Counted from the stretch's first letter, positions 16,544-25,872 are shown. The stretch is DNA of 64,000 bases from Tectiglobus sp965223355 (GCA_965223355.1 CBDCWE010000003.1:4278001-4342000); one strand, 5' to 3'. The notes: generated from the letters alone by a model not told the origin. Program-made: numbers and translations.

Positions 16544-17757
16544 TGGCCGGGCGTCGGCTTCCTCTCGCCGGAAAGGTGGTGCTTGATTTATCGCGGGTGC
16601 TGGCTGGGCCGTTTTGCGGATTGCTTCTGGCCGACATGGGCGCCGACGTCATCAAGGTCGAAAACCCCGCCGGCGGTGATGATTCGCGACAGTTCTCGCT
16701 GCCGAGCCATGGCGGGCATTCGGTCTACTTTCTGACCATCAACCGCAACAAGCGCTCGGTCGCGCTCGACCTCAAACACGCTGCGGGACGGGCAGCGTTC
16801 TTGCAGCTCGTCGCCAATGCCGATGTCGTTCTCGAAAACTTCCGCACCGGCGTGATGGAGCGTTTCGGCCTTGGCTACGAAACCCTGAAGGCGGTTCGCC
16901 CGCAATTGATCTACTGCGCGATATCGGGGTATGGGCGCAGCGGGCCCAATCGCGATGTGCCGGGCTATGATCCCGTTGCCCAGGCCGAGTCCGGTTTGAT
17001 GTCGATGACGGGGGAACCGGACGGTCCGGCGCTGCGGACTGGACCGTCGTTGGCGGACATGGTGTGCGGCTTGTATGCCGCAAACGCCGTTTCATCGACG
17101 CTGGTCGAGGTCGAGAGCGGCGGTGAGGGCCGCTTCATCGAGGTCTCATTGCACGAAAGCGGCCTCAATATGTTGATCAACTTTGCCGGCAACTTCCTGA
17201 TTTCCGGCGCAGAGCCAACGCGGGCGGGCAACATCAACCAGGTTGCCCAGCCGGCCGGGGTCTACCAGGCAGCGGACGGACCGCTGATGATCACGATCGG
17301 CAACGATCGCCAGTTCGCGCGGCTCTGCCGTGACGTTCTCGGACAAGCCGAGTTGGCTGCCGATGACAGGTTTGTCGACAATCGCAGCCGAGTTGCCAAC
17401 GCGCCGGCCTTGACCGCGCTGCTCAATGCCGCCCTTGCTGGCCAGCCATGCGCCCATTGGGTCGCGGTCTTGCGGACCGCCGGCATCCCCGTCGGGGCCG
17501 TCGCCACGGTCGCGGCAGCCTTGTCGAGCGAACTGGTCCGCGCCCGCGGCATCGTTCGCGACGTCTCGCACGCCGATCTCGGTCGATATCCGGCGCTAAT
17601 GGGGCCGGTGCGCCTGGCCGGCAGCGATCGGGCGGCGCCGCGCGGTGCGCCGCTGTTGGGCGAACATACGCGTCAGGTTCTGGTTGATCTCGGCAACCTT
17701 GCCGAACAAGAGGTTGAACGCCTGATCGAGGCCGGCGTCGCCAGGGACGCCTCCTGA
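16540..17757 (+). CDS. CaiB/BaiF-family CoA-transferase
   Basis: 405 aa class III CoA-transferase moving CoA between carboxylic acids through a mixed anhydride with an active-site Asp. Seen: VVLDLSRVLAGPFCGLLLADMGADVIKVENP near the N-terminus, NRNKRSVALDLK, the region YDPVAQAESGLMSMTGEPD holding the family's central motif, and SLADMVCGLYAANAV, which contains the likely catalytic Asp. Starts at the ATG overlapping the dehydratase stop by ATGA, so translation is coupled. Works with the ligase and dehydratase on the same acyl-CoA set (inference). Confidence 0.94.
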   Translation: MMAGRRLPLAGKVVLDLSRVLAGPFCGLLLADMGADVIKVENPAGGDDSRQFSLPSHGGHSVYFLTINRNKRSVALDLKHAAGRAAFLQLVANADVVLENFRTGVMERFGLGYETLKAVRPQLIYCAISGYGRSGPNRDVPGYDPVAQAESGLMSMTGEPDGPALRTGPSLADMVCGLYAANAVSSTLVEVESGGEGRFIEVSLHESGLNMLINFAGNFLISGAEPTRAGNINQVAQPAGVYQAADGPLMITIGNDRQFARLCRDVLGQAELAADDRFVDNRSRVANAPALTALLNAALAGQPCAHWVAVLRTAGIPVGAVATVAAALSSELVRARGIVRDVSHADLGRYPALMGPVRLAGSDRAAPRGAPLLGEHTRQVLVDLGNLAEQEVERLIEAGVARDAS

Positions 17758-18055
17758 GCGCAATGGTTCGGGCTCGATCTGGACGGCCATAGCGGTGGTA
17801 AACAGCAACCGTTTAGCTGCCTCGGTCTGCGCGCGGACACCCTCTCGAAGCTTCACATCCAGGCCGGCGCATGGGACGAATTGTGAAGCTGTCTTTAACT
17901 TTCCAAGTCACAACCGCACGACTATATGATAGATATGGATCTGAAGGTCATTTTGCGTTTGAAAACTGGCACTTCAGCCACATATCCGATGTCGCGAACC
18001 AAGCCGTTTGTTGGGCCCGCCCATCAAATGCAGACCATCGAGGAGAGTGCCGGGA
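17758..18055 (+). promoter_or_regulatory. Probable promoter region of the OmpA-BON operon
   Basis: About 300 bp with no gene. The stretch 17878-17950 is AT-richer than its surroundings (CTTTAACTTTCC followed by CTATATGATAGATATGG) and is the likely promoter of the following operon. No terminator for the CoA-transferase gene is evident. Confidence 0.35.
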
Positions 18056-20533
18056 ATGCGCGAGGATCCAACCCGTTTATCATTGCGACGGGTGCTGTGG
18101 GGACTGCCGGTTGTCGTTGCGATCTGGGCACTGGCGGTGATGATTGCACAGGGTCGCATCGAAGCCGACCTCAAGCAGCGCGCGGACAACGCCTTCGGCC
18201 AAGCCGACCTCGATTGGGCCGATGTGATCGTCCACGGGCGACAGGCCGACCTGATCGGCATCGCCTATTCCGAGCAAGAGCGGGGCTTGGCACGCAGGCT
18301 GTTGCGCAAGACCTGGGGGATTGGAACCGTCGAGGATCGCTCGAGCCTGGCGACGCTACAGCAAAAATACGTTTGGACGGCGGCCGTCGACGATGACGGC
18401 GTTCGGCTGATGGGCTTTTATCCGAACGGCCGGGCCCGGGCCAACGTTCTAACCGCTGCGCGCCAGATCTTCCCCGAACGCGCCGTTGCCGATGAAATGC
18501 AGCCCGCCCGCGGCGCACCCGCCGACAATGTCTGGCTCGGAGCGATCGAATTCAGTCTCGCGCAGTTGTCGCGGCTTGAACAAGGCGGACGGGTCAATCT
18601 CATTGGTACCGAGTTGGCGGTTGCCGGGGTGGCGACCAGCGTCAATGCCTATCGCACGATCAAGGGAGCACTCTACCGCAACGTCCCGGCCGGGGTGGTG
18701 CTGGTCACGGACAAGGTCGAGCCGCCGCGCGTGACACCCTATACCTGGGCGGCGGAGTTCAAAAACGGCCAGTTGCTGCTGAGCGGTTACGTGCCGAGCG
18801 AAGCCGACCGCGACGTGCTGATCCAGTCGGCGAAGGAGGCGTTTGAGCAAAGTCCGATTGTCGACAAGATGGCGGTCGCCGGCGGTGCACCGAAGGAGTG
18901 GCTGGCGGCATCGGTGATTGTTGTTCAACAGCTCGCGCGGCTGATCGCGGGACGGGCGGAACTGAGCGATACCAGTTTATCGCTCAGCGCACAGGCGCAG
19001 AAACAAGAGACGGCGGAAAGCGTCCGCGCGGATTTGCGACTGGGGCTGGCGGTCATCTACAAGATCGACGCCGACATAAAGTTTCGTGAAGCAACGATCC
19101 CGACCGTCAGCCCGTTTGTCACGACAATCAGCTTTGATGGCCAGCGGCTGATGCTTGGCGGCCATTCGCCGGGCCGCTCGTCAGCCGAGCAAATCGCTGC
19201 GCTTGCCCGCCAGCAACGCAAGGATGTTGTCGTGATCAATCAGCTGACGCTGGCCAAAGGCGCGCCGGAGGGCTGGCTCAGCTGTGTGCTGGCCGGCGCC
19301 GGGGCCGTGTTGCAGCTCGAGAACGGCAAGGCCGAGTTGGTCGATCGCAGGCTTTATGTCGAGGGCCTGACAAAGGATGAGGCGATTGGTGAGAGCCTGC
19401 CCAAACAGGTTCGGGCAGCTGCCAATCGGGCCTGCAGCGATACGGTCGACCTGAAGGTGGTGGTTCCGCCAGAGCCCAATCTCGATTTTCGTGTCGTGCA
19501 TGATCAAAAGACGGTGCGGCTCGACGGTGAGGTGCCAAACTCGGCCACGGAGAAATGGCTGGCTGAGCTGACCCGCCAGCTGTTTCCGAACGCCAAGCTC
19601 GAAACCGATTTGCGCATCACCCCGGCGCAGTCGAAGAAGTGGCCGAAGGTCGCCGCGCTGGCGTTGGAGCAACTGGCCAAACTGCGCCGCGGCGCCGCAT
19701 CGATTACGCGCCAGCATCTGTCGCTGGATGGTGAGGCAACCGATACGGCGGTGGCGACAGCGGTGCGCCAGCAACTCAAGGCGGGGATCGCCACGAGTTA
19801 TACCGTCAGTACGTCAATCGAGGTGAAGTCGGCGGCGATGCTGTGGGCGGAGCGCGAGGCCAAGCGCAAGGCCGAGGAGGTTGCCGCCGCCGCCGCCGAA
19901 CGCCGCCGGGAGATTGAGCGCAAGAAGCGCGAGGCCGAAGCGGCCGCCAAGCGCAAAGCGGAAGAAGAAGCCGCGGCCCGCCGGCTGCAAGAGGAGGAGG
20001 CGCGGCGCAAGGCCGAAGCTGCGCGCCGCCGGGCCGAACAGCGCGCGCGGGCAGCGCAGGAAGCGCAAGCCCAGCGGGCGGCGCAGGAAGCCGCGCGCCG
20101 GGCGCGCGAGGAAGACCAACGGCGCAAGGCTGAAGCGGCGGCGAGGCTGGCCCGACAACAGCAGCGTGAGCGTTGTCAGCAGGCGTTCGATGCAGCTTTG
20201 CGCGATGGGACGATCGTGTTTGAACACGGTAGTGCCACCATTGAGGCCCGGAGCTTTCCGACTCTCAATCGAATCGCGAAATTGCATGGCGTTTGCGGTA
20301 CAAGTCAGATCGAGATTGCCGGGCACACGGATTCGAGCGGGACGGCGGAGCGCAACCAAGCATTGTCCGAGCAGCGCGCTGCATCGGTCCGCCAGTATCT
20401 GGTCGACAACGGCGTGCCGGCCGCGCAGCTCGCCGCGCGCGGTTATGGCGAAACGCGGCCGCTGGTTCCCAACACGACGCCCGGCAACCGCGCCAAGAAC
20501 CGGCGCATTGAATTTAAGGTCCGGGTCAACTGA
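18056..20533 (+). CDS. OmpA-family peptidoglycan-binding protein with BON-like segments and coiled coil
   Basis: 825 aa from the ATG at 18056 (GGAGAG upstream). Order: one N-terminal membrane helix (about residues 10-30, LWGLPVVVAIWALAVMIAQG); a long region (about 35-590) of repeated alpha/beta units resembling BON domains, for example AAEFKNGQLLLSGYVPSEADRD cut into 60-90 residue modules; a highly charged Ala/Arg/Glu/Lys coiled coil (about 600-705); and a C-terminal OmpA domain (about 715-825) with IEIAGHTDSSGTAERN and NRRIEFKVRV, which binds diaminopimelate in peptidoglycan. It is anchored in the inner membrane and reaches the wall through the coiled coil. Followed by a 35-aa membrane peptide and an HhH-repeat protein in the same orientation. 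Confidence 0.88.
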   Translation: MREDPTRLSLRRVLWGLPVVVAIWALAVMIAQGRIEADLKQRADNAFGQADLDWADVIVHGRQADLIGIAYSEQERGLARRLLRKTWGIGTVEDRSSLATLQQKYVWTAAVDDDGVRLMGFYPNGRARANVLTAARQIFPERAVADEMQPARGAPADNVWLGAIEFSLAQLSRLEQGGRVNLIGTELAVAGVATSVNAYRTIKGALYRNVPAGVVLVTDKVEPPRVTPYTWAAEFKNGQLLLSGYVPSEADRDVLIQSAKEAFEQSPIVDKMAVAGGAPKEWLAASVIVVQQLARLIAGRAELSDTSLSLSAQAQKQETAESVRADLRLGLAVIYKIDADIKFREATIPTVSPFVTTISFDGQRLMLGGHSPGRSSAEQIAALARQQRKDVVVINQLTLAKGAPEGWLSCVLAGAGAVLQLENGKAELVDRRLYVEGLTKDEAIGESLPKQVRAAANRACSDTVDLKVVVPPEPNLDFRVVHDQKTVRLDGEVPNSATEKWLAELTRQLFPNAKLETDLRITPAQSKKWPKVAALALEQLAKLRRGAASITRQHLSLDGEATDTAVATAVRQQLKAGIATSYTVSTSIEVKSAAMLWAEREAKRKAEEVAAAAAERRREIERKKREAEAAAKRKAEEEAAARRLQEEEARRKAEAARRRAEQRARAAQEAQAQRAAQEAARRAREEDQRRKAEAAARLARQQQRERCQQAFDAALRDGTIVFEHGSATIEARSFPTLNRIAKLHGVCGTSQIEIAGHTDSSGTAERNQALSEQRAASVRQYLVDNGVPAAQLAARGYGETRPLVPNTTPGNRAKNRRIEFKVRVN

Positions 20534-20617
20534 GCCCTGATAGGATAGGCTAGAATAGAGTGAGAGTGTCAAGGCGCGGTCGTCGATCCATGGCATTCCG
20601 AGCGCAGGGGAAGATCG

Positions 20618-20725
20618 ATGGACTATTTGCTGGTGCAACTCGGTTGGTACATTGCCGCAGCATTCGTGGCGGGATTGGTGATCGGATGGTGGTCTTGCGG
20701 GCGCGCCGGCTCGCGCAGAACCTGA
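20618..20725 (+). CDS. Small integral membrane peptide (35 aa)
   Basis: ATG at 20618 with GGGGAAG five bases upstream and stop TGA at 20723-20725. The peptide MDYLLVQLGWYIAAAFVA... is one hydrophobic helix (residues 4-25) ending in a basic tail (CGRAGSRRT). Its layout closely resembles the first 30 residues of the next protein (helix, then a short basic segment), so it could be a detached paralogous anchor or a partner subunit. Placement between the OmpA and HhH genes supports it being real; there is no known family I can name. Confidence 0.6.
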   Translation: MDYLLVQLGWYIAAAFVAGLVIGWWSCGRAGSRRT

Positions 20726-20794
20726 AGCGCGCTGCGGCTGGTAGCGCTGTGACTTCAACCCGACAACAAAGTGGCGTGTGGGGCAAGAACGATC

Positions 20795-22477
20795 ATGTGG
20801 GCGTATATGATTCAATCCGCACTGTTGTTGCTGGCAGCCTATTTCGTCGGCATCTGGCTGGGCTGTTTCCTGCGGCGCAGTTTGATGCCATCGAGGCCGG
20901 CGGCGAGTAAGCCTGTTGGTCCAATGACGGGTTCAGATGCGCAGGCGGCTGGCGTTGCGATGTCGCAGCGCAGTCACAGCGAACCAGCACCGGTCGTCGA
21001 CACCTCGCAGGCGCCAAATGTGACGAACACCGACTCGGTCGCCGCCCGGATAGAGAGCATCGCAACGGATGCGACGGCGCGCGATCGCACCGGGACACCG
21101 GATGCGGCTGTTGACAGACTGCCCGTCGCAGCAGGATCCGATGGCGCCACCGCGGTCGCGGCTGAAATCGATCGTGGTCCGAGCGCCGAGGCGACACCGC
21201 CGCCAGCGCCGCCGCATCCAGGCACCCGCGATGCACAGGATCTGACGGCGATTCGCGGGGTCGACGCCGCGGCGGCGGCTGTGCTGCACCGTGAGGGCGT
21301 CTATCGTTTCGAGCATGTTGCAGCATGGAATGGCGGCGATGTCGCGCGTATCAACCGATCGCTTGGCAGCATCCGTCGGGTGCAGCAGGAAAACTGGATC
21401 GAGCAGGCCGCAATGCTCGCTCGCGGCACCGAGACGGCGTATCTTGGCGCAAAGCGTCTTGGGCAGTCATCCGCACCGATTGAGCCTCGTGTGACGATGA
21501 CCGACAAGGCAGCGGCCGCGGTGCGACACCCGGATGAGGGGGCGGCTGCGGCCTCGGAGCCCGTCGCGGTGACCGTCGGCAATGGCGCGGCCGACGATTT
21601 GACCATGATCCAAGGCATCGATGGAGCGCTACAGACCCGATTGGTGGAGCTCGGTGTCACGCGCTATTCCGAGATCGCGCGATGGAATGCTGCCGACGTG
21701 CGCCGAATAAACGGCGCGTTGGGCAGCGCACGGCGCGTGCAAAGTGAGAACTGGATCGAGCAGGCCGGGATTCTGGCGGCCGGCGGCACGACCGCGTTTG
21801 CGCGCTCCGGCGGCACGAATGGTTATGTTGTGGTCGCGCCGGGCGCATCGGACCTGCCCTGGACGCAGAACGCTGGCGCGTTCGAAGCTTCGCCACAACC
21901 GGCGGCCGTGCGCGCTGCCCATCCAACGTCCGCTGCCGGCGCAATGGTCGATGTTGTCGGCGATGATTTCACTCGGATAGAAGGCATTAACGAGGAACTG
22001 GCGGCGATGCTCAGGAGCCAGGGCATCAAGCGCTACAGCCACATCGCCGGTCTGGATGATGATGGCGTGGTGCGCCTCAATCGGCTGCTCGGTGTGCGGC
22101 GGCGCATAGAACGCGAGAACTGGATCGGCCAGGCGCGGCGGCTGATTGGCTTGGCGGTGGTGCCGGAGCGGGCAACCCCGGCCGCTTCGCCATCGCCCAG
22201 CTCTGCGACATCGGATGCGAGTGCGCCTTTGGAACATGATGATCTGAAACGGATCCGCGGTGTCGGGGCGCTGTTGGAACGGAAGCTCAACGCGCTTGGA
22301 TTTACAACCTATGCGCAATTGGCAAACTGGACGGCGGCAGACATCGATCGCGTCAGCCAACAACTGGACTTTCGCGGCCGCATTGAGCGCGAGAGCTGGG
22401 TGGAGCAGGCCCGCATCCTGTCGTCGGGAGGCCAGACGGTGTTTTCACGACGGTTCGATCGCAGCGAGCGGCCGTAG
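20795..22477 (+). CDS. Membrane-anchored protein with four tandem HhH (flap-endonuclease-like) domains
   Basis: 560 aa from ATG 20795. N-terminal helix (about residues 4-26, QSALLLLAAYFVGIWLG) then a disordered Ala/Pro/Asp linker. Four homologous units of about 65 aa begin near residues 148, 267, 390 and 481, each of the form DDLxxIxGIxxxLxxxLxxLG, then a second half ending in RRVQxENWIEQAxxLAxG. This is the helix-hairpin-helix fold annotated as predicted 5' DNA nuclease, flap endonuclease-1-like, in alphaproteobacteria, where usually one or two copies occur. No catalytic acidic cluster is visible, so nuclease activity is doubtful; DNA or protein binding near the membrane is as likely. The internal linkers are low-complexity. 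Confidence 0.85.
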   Translation: MWAYMIQSALLLLAAYFVGIWLGCFLRRSLMPSRPAASKPVGPMTGSDAQAAGVAMSQRSHSEPAPVVDTSQAPNVTNTDSVAARIESIATDATARDRTGTPDAAVDRLPVAAGSDGATAVAAEIDRGPSAEATPPPAPPHPGTRDAQDLTAIRGVDAAAAAVLHREGVYRFEHVAAWNGGDVARINRSLGSIRRVQQENWIEQAAMLARGTETAYLGAKRLGQSSAPIEPRVTMTDKAAAAVRHPDEGAAAASEPVAVTVGNGAADDLTMIQGIDGALQTRLVELGVTRYSEIARWNAADVRRINGALGSARRVQSENWIEQAGILAAGGTTAFARSGGTNGYVVVAPGASDLPWTQNAGAFEASPQPAAVRAAHPTSAAGAMVDVVGDDFTRIEGINEELAAMLRSQGIKRYSHIAGLDDDGVVRLNRLLGVRRRIERENWIGQARRLIGLAVVPERATPAASPSPSSATSDASAPLEHDDLKRIRGVGALLERKLNALGFTTYAQLANWTAADIDRVSQQLDFRGRIERESWVEQARILSSGGQTVFSRRFDRSERP

Positions 22478-22694
22478 CGAGAACTCCTGATCAGGTCACG
22501 CCGTTTCCCAACAATTGCCGCACGCCGTCGGCTTGAGACGGCGACCTGGCGCGTTGCGTCGTTTGCCCGTTGCATTGATCGTATCGTATCGCACCGCACG
22601 CCGCGCCTGCCCCAGTGAGCCGCCAGAACCCATCAAGCGGGTCAATATTTATGCGGGATTTATGCGGGCTGGTATAAGACTGATGCGGATCCGC
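22478..22694. other. Intergenic between HhH gene and repeat A3, including short repeat D1
   Basis: No gene. Positions 22631-22678 hold a short dispersed repeat (D1: CATCAAGCGGGTCAATATTT, then ATGCGGG in two close copies and CTGGTAT) that recurs near 47784-47820. No obvious terminator for the HhH gene. Confidence 0.5.
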
Positions 22695-22836
22695 TTAGAT
22701 CATCTTTGTGCTTTAAGTTGGAACCGCCATTGCGGTTCCAACTTAAAGCACAAAGATGATCGCTACTTTAGAGGCGAGCAACTTTCTGCCTTTATTCGGG
22801 ATCGTTCCGATTCCGAATAAAGGCAGGTTGCTCTAA
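22695..22836 (+). repeat. Family A two-hairpin element, copy A3
   Basis: Starts TTAG and ends CTAA. Both hairpin 1 arms carry the longer CATCTTTGTGCTTTAAG form, so the stem is extended and perfectly paired; hairpin 2 is as in the other copies. Its CTA at 22833-22835 is the reverse complement of the trmFO stop TAG. Confidence 0.92.
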
Positions 22837-24275
22837 GCAGCCGGCACGTCATCGCCGGCCGCCGATTGCGTCAGCCAGCATTGCCACTGCGCAAGGGCAC
22901 GGGCTGCCATCAAGCGCTTTTTGGCGATCGACTTGGCCTTACCGCGCAGGCGGGTGCCGTCGGCGGCGTGCGATGGGACTTGCAGTGGCGGGAAGAGACC
23001 GAAATTGACGTTCATCGGTTGGAACGAGCGTGCGCTGCGTGTCTCATCATCGGCGATGTGACCGCCGGTGATGTGCGCGAGCAGCGCACCGTGAGCCGTT
23101 GCGGGCGGCGCCAGGACGGGCGGCAGATCGAGTTGATCGCGGACCGCGAAACGCCCGGCCATAAGACCGCAGGCGGCGCTTTCGACGTAGCCTTCGACGC
23201 CGGTGATCTGGCCGGCAAAGCGCAATCGCGGCATCGCCTTGAGGCGCAGTTGGTTGTCGAGCAGGCGCGGGGAATTGAGGAAGGTATTGCGGTGCAGGCC
23301 GCCGAGCCGGGCGAACGCGGCGTTCTCAAGGCCCGGGATCGTGCGGAAGATGCGTAACTGTTCGCCGTGGCGCAGTTTGGTTTGAAAGCCGACCATGTTC
23401 CACAGCGTGCCCAGGGCATTGTCCTGGCGCAGTTGGACGACGGCATAGGGCTTGGCGGTGCCCGGATGGGGATTGGTCAAGCCGACCGGCTTCATTGGCC
23501 CGTAACGCAGTGTTTGGGGTCCGCGTTCGGCCATAATCTCGATTGGCAGACAGCCCTCGAAGTACGGCGTGTTGGCCTCCCACGCCTTGAACGAGGTTTT
23601 GTCGGCGCCAATCAACGCCTCGATGAAGGCGTTGTAGCGAGCTTCGTCGAGCGGGCAGTTGAGATAATCGGCGCCGGTGCCGCCCGGTCCGGCCTTGTCA
23701 TAGCGCGACTGCTTCCAGGCAACCGCAAGGTCAATCGAATCGTAGTGGACGATTGGCGCAATCGCATCGAAGAAGGCCAACTCGCCCGCGCCCGTCAGAT
23801 CGTGAATTGCGCTGCTCAGGGACGGTGATGTCAACGGGCCGGTTGCGACAATGACGTTGCTCCAGTCGACCGGCGGGAGACCGCAGATTTCGCCGCGTGT
23901 GATCGTCACCAAAGGGTGGCGTTCAAGGTGTTCCGTGACATCGCCGGAAAAGCCATCGCGATCGACCGCGAGGGCGCCGCCCGCCGGCAGCCGATTGCGA
24001 TCACCGGCCGCCATGATCAGCGACCCGGCCAGCCGCATTTCCTGATGAAGGACGCCGACGGCGTTGGTGCCGGCATCATCTGAACGGAACGAATTCGAAC
24101 ACACCAGTTCGGCACAGTCGGCGGTGTGATGCGCCTCGGTCGCAACCCCCGGGCGCATTTCGTGCACGACAACCTCGAGGCCGGCGCGGGCGATCTGCCA
24201 GGCAGCCTCCGAACCGGCGAGGCCGGCACCGATCACGTGAACGGGTTCGCGCGCGCGTTTGACGTTGTGGTTCAT
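22833..24275 (-). CDS. trmFO: Folate/FAD-dependent tRNA (uracil-54-C5)-methyltransferase TrmFO
   Basis: 480 aa, slightly longer than the usual 440-470. Makes m5U54 (T54) in tRNA using methylenetetrahydrofolate and FADH2. Seen: FAD dinucleotide motif VIGAGLAGSEAAW (residues 14-26), CAELVCSNSFRSDD containing the conserved first Cys, FEGCLPIEIMAERG containing the second (methylating) Cys, TLRYGPMKPVGL, and C-terminal MNVNFGLFPPL. These motifs are diagnostic for TrmFO over GidA/MnmG. The last 35 residues are Ala-rich and variable. The stop codon is provided by repeat A3, implying that the element inserted exactly at the gene's end. Confidence 0.97.
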   Translation of the reverse strand: MNHNVKRAREPVHVIGAGLAGSEAAWQIARAGLEVVVHEMRPGVATEAHHTADCAELVCSNSFRSDDAGTNAVGVLHQEMRLAGSLIMAAGDRNRLPAGGALAVDRDGFSGDVTEHLERHPLVTITRGEICGLPPVDWSNVIVATGPLTSPSLSSAIHDLTGAGELAFFDAIAPIVHYDSIDLAVAWKQSRYDKAGPGGTGADYLNCPLDEARYNAFIEALIGADKTSFKAWEANTPYFEGCLPIEIMAERGPQTLRYGPMKPVGLTNPHPGTAKPYAVVQLRQDNALGTLWNMVGFQTKLRHGEQLRIFRTIPGLENAAFARLGGLHRNTFLNSPRLLDNQLRLKAMPRLRFAGQITGVEGYVESAACGLMAGRFAVRDQLDLPPVLAPPATAHGALLAHITGGHIADDETRSARSFQPMNVNFGLFPPLQVPSHAADGTRLRGKAKSIAKKRLMAARALAQWQCWLTQSAAGDDVPAA

Positions 24276-24387
24276 CGACCGAGCCGGGACTTTGCAGGTG
24301 GTGGAGACGTACCGGGTGCACGAAGCCGGCGCTGCGTGTTAAGACCAATCATCGAACGTCGCGCATCCAGTTGTCCGGAGGAAGTCT

Positions 24388-24735
24388 ATGTCGATTACGC
24401 GCCATGAGCCATCGCCAATCTTCAACAAGGTCGTTGCAGCCAACGGCTTCGTCTTTACGTCGGGCATTGTCGCCGATGATACCAGCCAGGACATCAAAGG
24501 CCAGACGCGACAGGTGCTGGCTGAGCTCGAACGCCTGCTGGGCGTTTGTGGTTCAGACAAGTCGAAGGTTGTCTCCGCCATGATCTGGGTCACCGACATT
24601 CGCAATCGTGATGCCATGAACGAAGAGTGGATTGCCTGGACCGGCGGCCAGAACCTGCCGGCGCGGGCTTGTGTCGAAGCCCGGCTGGCCTCACCCGACA
24701 TGCTTGTCGAGATCGCATTGACGGCCGTCAAGTAG
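24388..24735 (+). CDS. RidA/YjgF family enamine-imine deaminase
   Basis: 115 aa, family-typical length, forming a trimer in the cytosol. Motifs: SITRHEPSPIFNKVVAANG, FTSGIVADD, MIWVTDIRNRDAMNEEW, LPARACVEARL with the key Arg of the active site, and C-terminal VEIALTAVK. RidA proteins hydrolyse reactive enamines/imines such as 2-aminoacrylate released by PLP enzymes. ATG at 24388 follows GGAGGAAGTCT, an excellent ribosome binding site. Members with DDTSQD and lacking the MVG core of classical RidA belong to sub-families whose substrates are open. Confidence 0.9.
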   Translation: MSITRHEPSPIFNKVVAANGFVFTSGIVADDTSQDIKGQTRQVLAELERLLGVCGSDKSKVVSAMIWVTDIRNRDAMNEEWIAWTGGQNLPARACVEARLASPDMLVEIALTAVK

Positions 24736-24872
24736 GGGCACGGGGCAAATTGCGCCGGCCTAAGTCCGGCGCCGCCGCCAGCCGATCACAACCAGTCGAT
24801 CACAACCAGCCGATAACAGCCGGTCGATGACGGCGCATCACCTCCAACACTTCGAAGGCGGTCGAGAAGATC

Positions 24873-25325
24873 ATGAACTCTGTGCGACCCGAGCCACAGC
24901 CGCGAACCGCGTTTGGTCACTTTCAGCGTATTCCGACGCGTTGGATGGACAACGACGTCTACGGTCACATCAATAACGTGGTCTATTATGCCTACTTCGA
25001 TACCCTGATAAACCGCTATTTGATCGACCATTGCGGTCTGGATTTTCAATCGGACCCGATTATCGCCGTTGCGGTTGAGACGACCTGTCGGTTTCACCGC
25101 TCGTTTGCCTACCCGGATGAGATCGATGCCGGACTGGCGATCGGCCGGCTGGGCAGCTCGTCCGTGCGCTATGACATCGGCCTGTTCGGCGCCAACGATG
25201 ACCTGACGCGCGCCGATGGCCACTTCGTCCACGTGTTTGTCGCACGCCAGACGATGCGGCCGACGCCGATACCAACGCCAATGCGGACCGGTCTTAAGCG
25301 GTTGCTGCGGGCGCCGGCGCCGTGA
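24873..25325 (+). CDS. Acyl-CoA thioesterase, 4-hydroxybenzoyl-CoA thioesterase (YbgC/FcbC) family
   Basis: 150 aa single hotdog domain. The catalytic signature is RWMDNDVYGHINNVVYYAYF with the essential Asp (second of the DND), then VETTCRFHRSFAYPDEID, and GHFVHVFVARQTMRPTPIP near the end. Hydrolyses an acyl- or aroyl-CoA to the free acid and CoA, or helps recycle CoA. The start MNSVRPEP at 24873 has GAAGATC upstream. Lies after RidA with 137 bp between them; likely monocistronic. Confidence 0.9.
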   Translation: MNSVRPEPQPRTAFGHFQRIPTRWMDNDVYGHINNVVYYAYFDTLINRYLIDHCGLDFQSDPIIAVAVETTCRFHRSFAYPDEIDAGLAIGRLGSSSVRYDIGLFGANDDLTRADGHFVHVFVARQTMRPTPIPTPMRTGLKRLLRAPAP

Positions 25326-25505
25326 CCGTGGACGGCCATGACATTGGTGACGGCACATTGGCGACACATTGGCGACGGCGGCCACTGTCGCTTTCCTGCC
25401 ACCGTTGTGCCGATTTGGTAATACTGTTTTATCAATTGAGATCAATCGGACGCCAAATCACGTTATTTATCCACAGGTAACGAACGTGAATTGGGAGACA
25501 TGCAG

Positions 25506-25868
25506 ATGCGGACGATTTCGCGCGGCGCTATGCTCTTGGGCATGCTGCTGAGTGGATTGAATTATGCTCAGGCCGACGACAACGGATTTATCACCATTCA
25601 TGACCTACGCCGCGAAGGCCGCTACCTGTGTACGGTTTCGCACGAGCACTCAGGCACCGGCACCAGCCAGAGGACCAAGAGATTGGCGATCCGGTCGGCC
25701 GCGCGCGATTGGAGTTCCTTTACCGCCTGGGAATACGGCACCGATTGGGGCCGCTGGTCTTTGGCGCGGGGCAAAAAGATCAGCTGCCAGGGCGCGCGCG
25801 GGAATGTGACCTGCACGGTCGTGGCACGGCCATGCAAGCGCTGGCGTCGGGCGCGCCGCCGGCGCTGA
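25506..25868 (+). CDS. Hypothetical secreted basic protein
   Basis: About 120 aa from the ATG at 25506 (GGGAG eight bases upstream; ATG 25500 is the alternative). Signal peptide at residues 1-23 (MRTISRGAMLLGMLLSGLNY, cleavage after AQA). The mature part is basic, with three cysteines and WEYGTDWGRWSLARGKK, and ends in a strongly Arg-rich tail (CKRWRRARRRR). It resembles no family that I recognise. Repeat B4 follows immediately, and the Arg-rich end could be influenced by decayed repeat sequence. Confidence 0.6.
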   Translation: MRTISRGAMLLGMLLSGLNYAQADDNGFITIHDLRREGRYLCTVSHEHSGTGTSQRTKRLAIRSAARDWSSFTAWEYGTDWGRWSLARGKKISCQGARGNVTCTVVARPCKRWRRARRRR

Positions 25869-25872
25869 ATGA

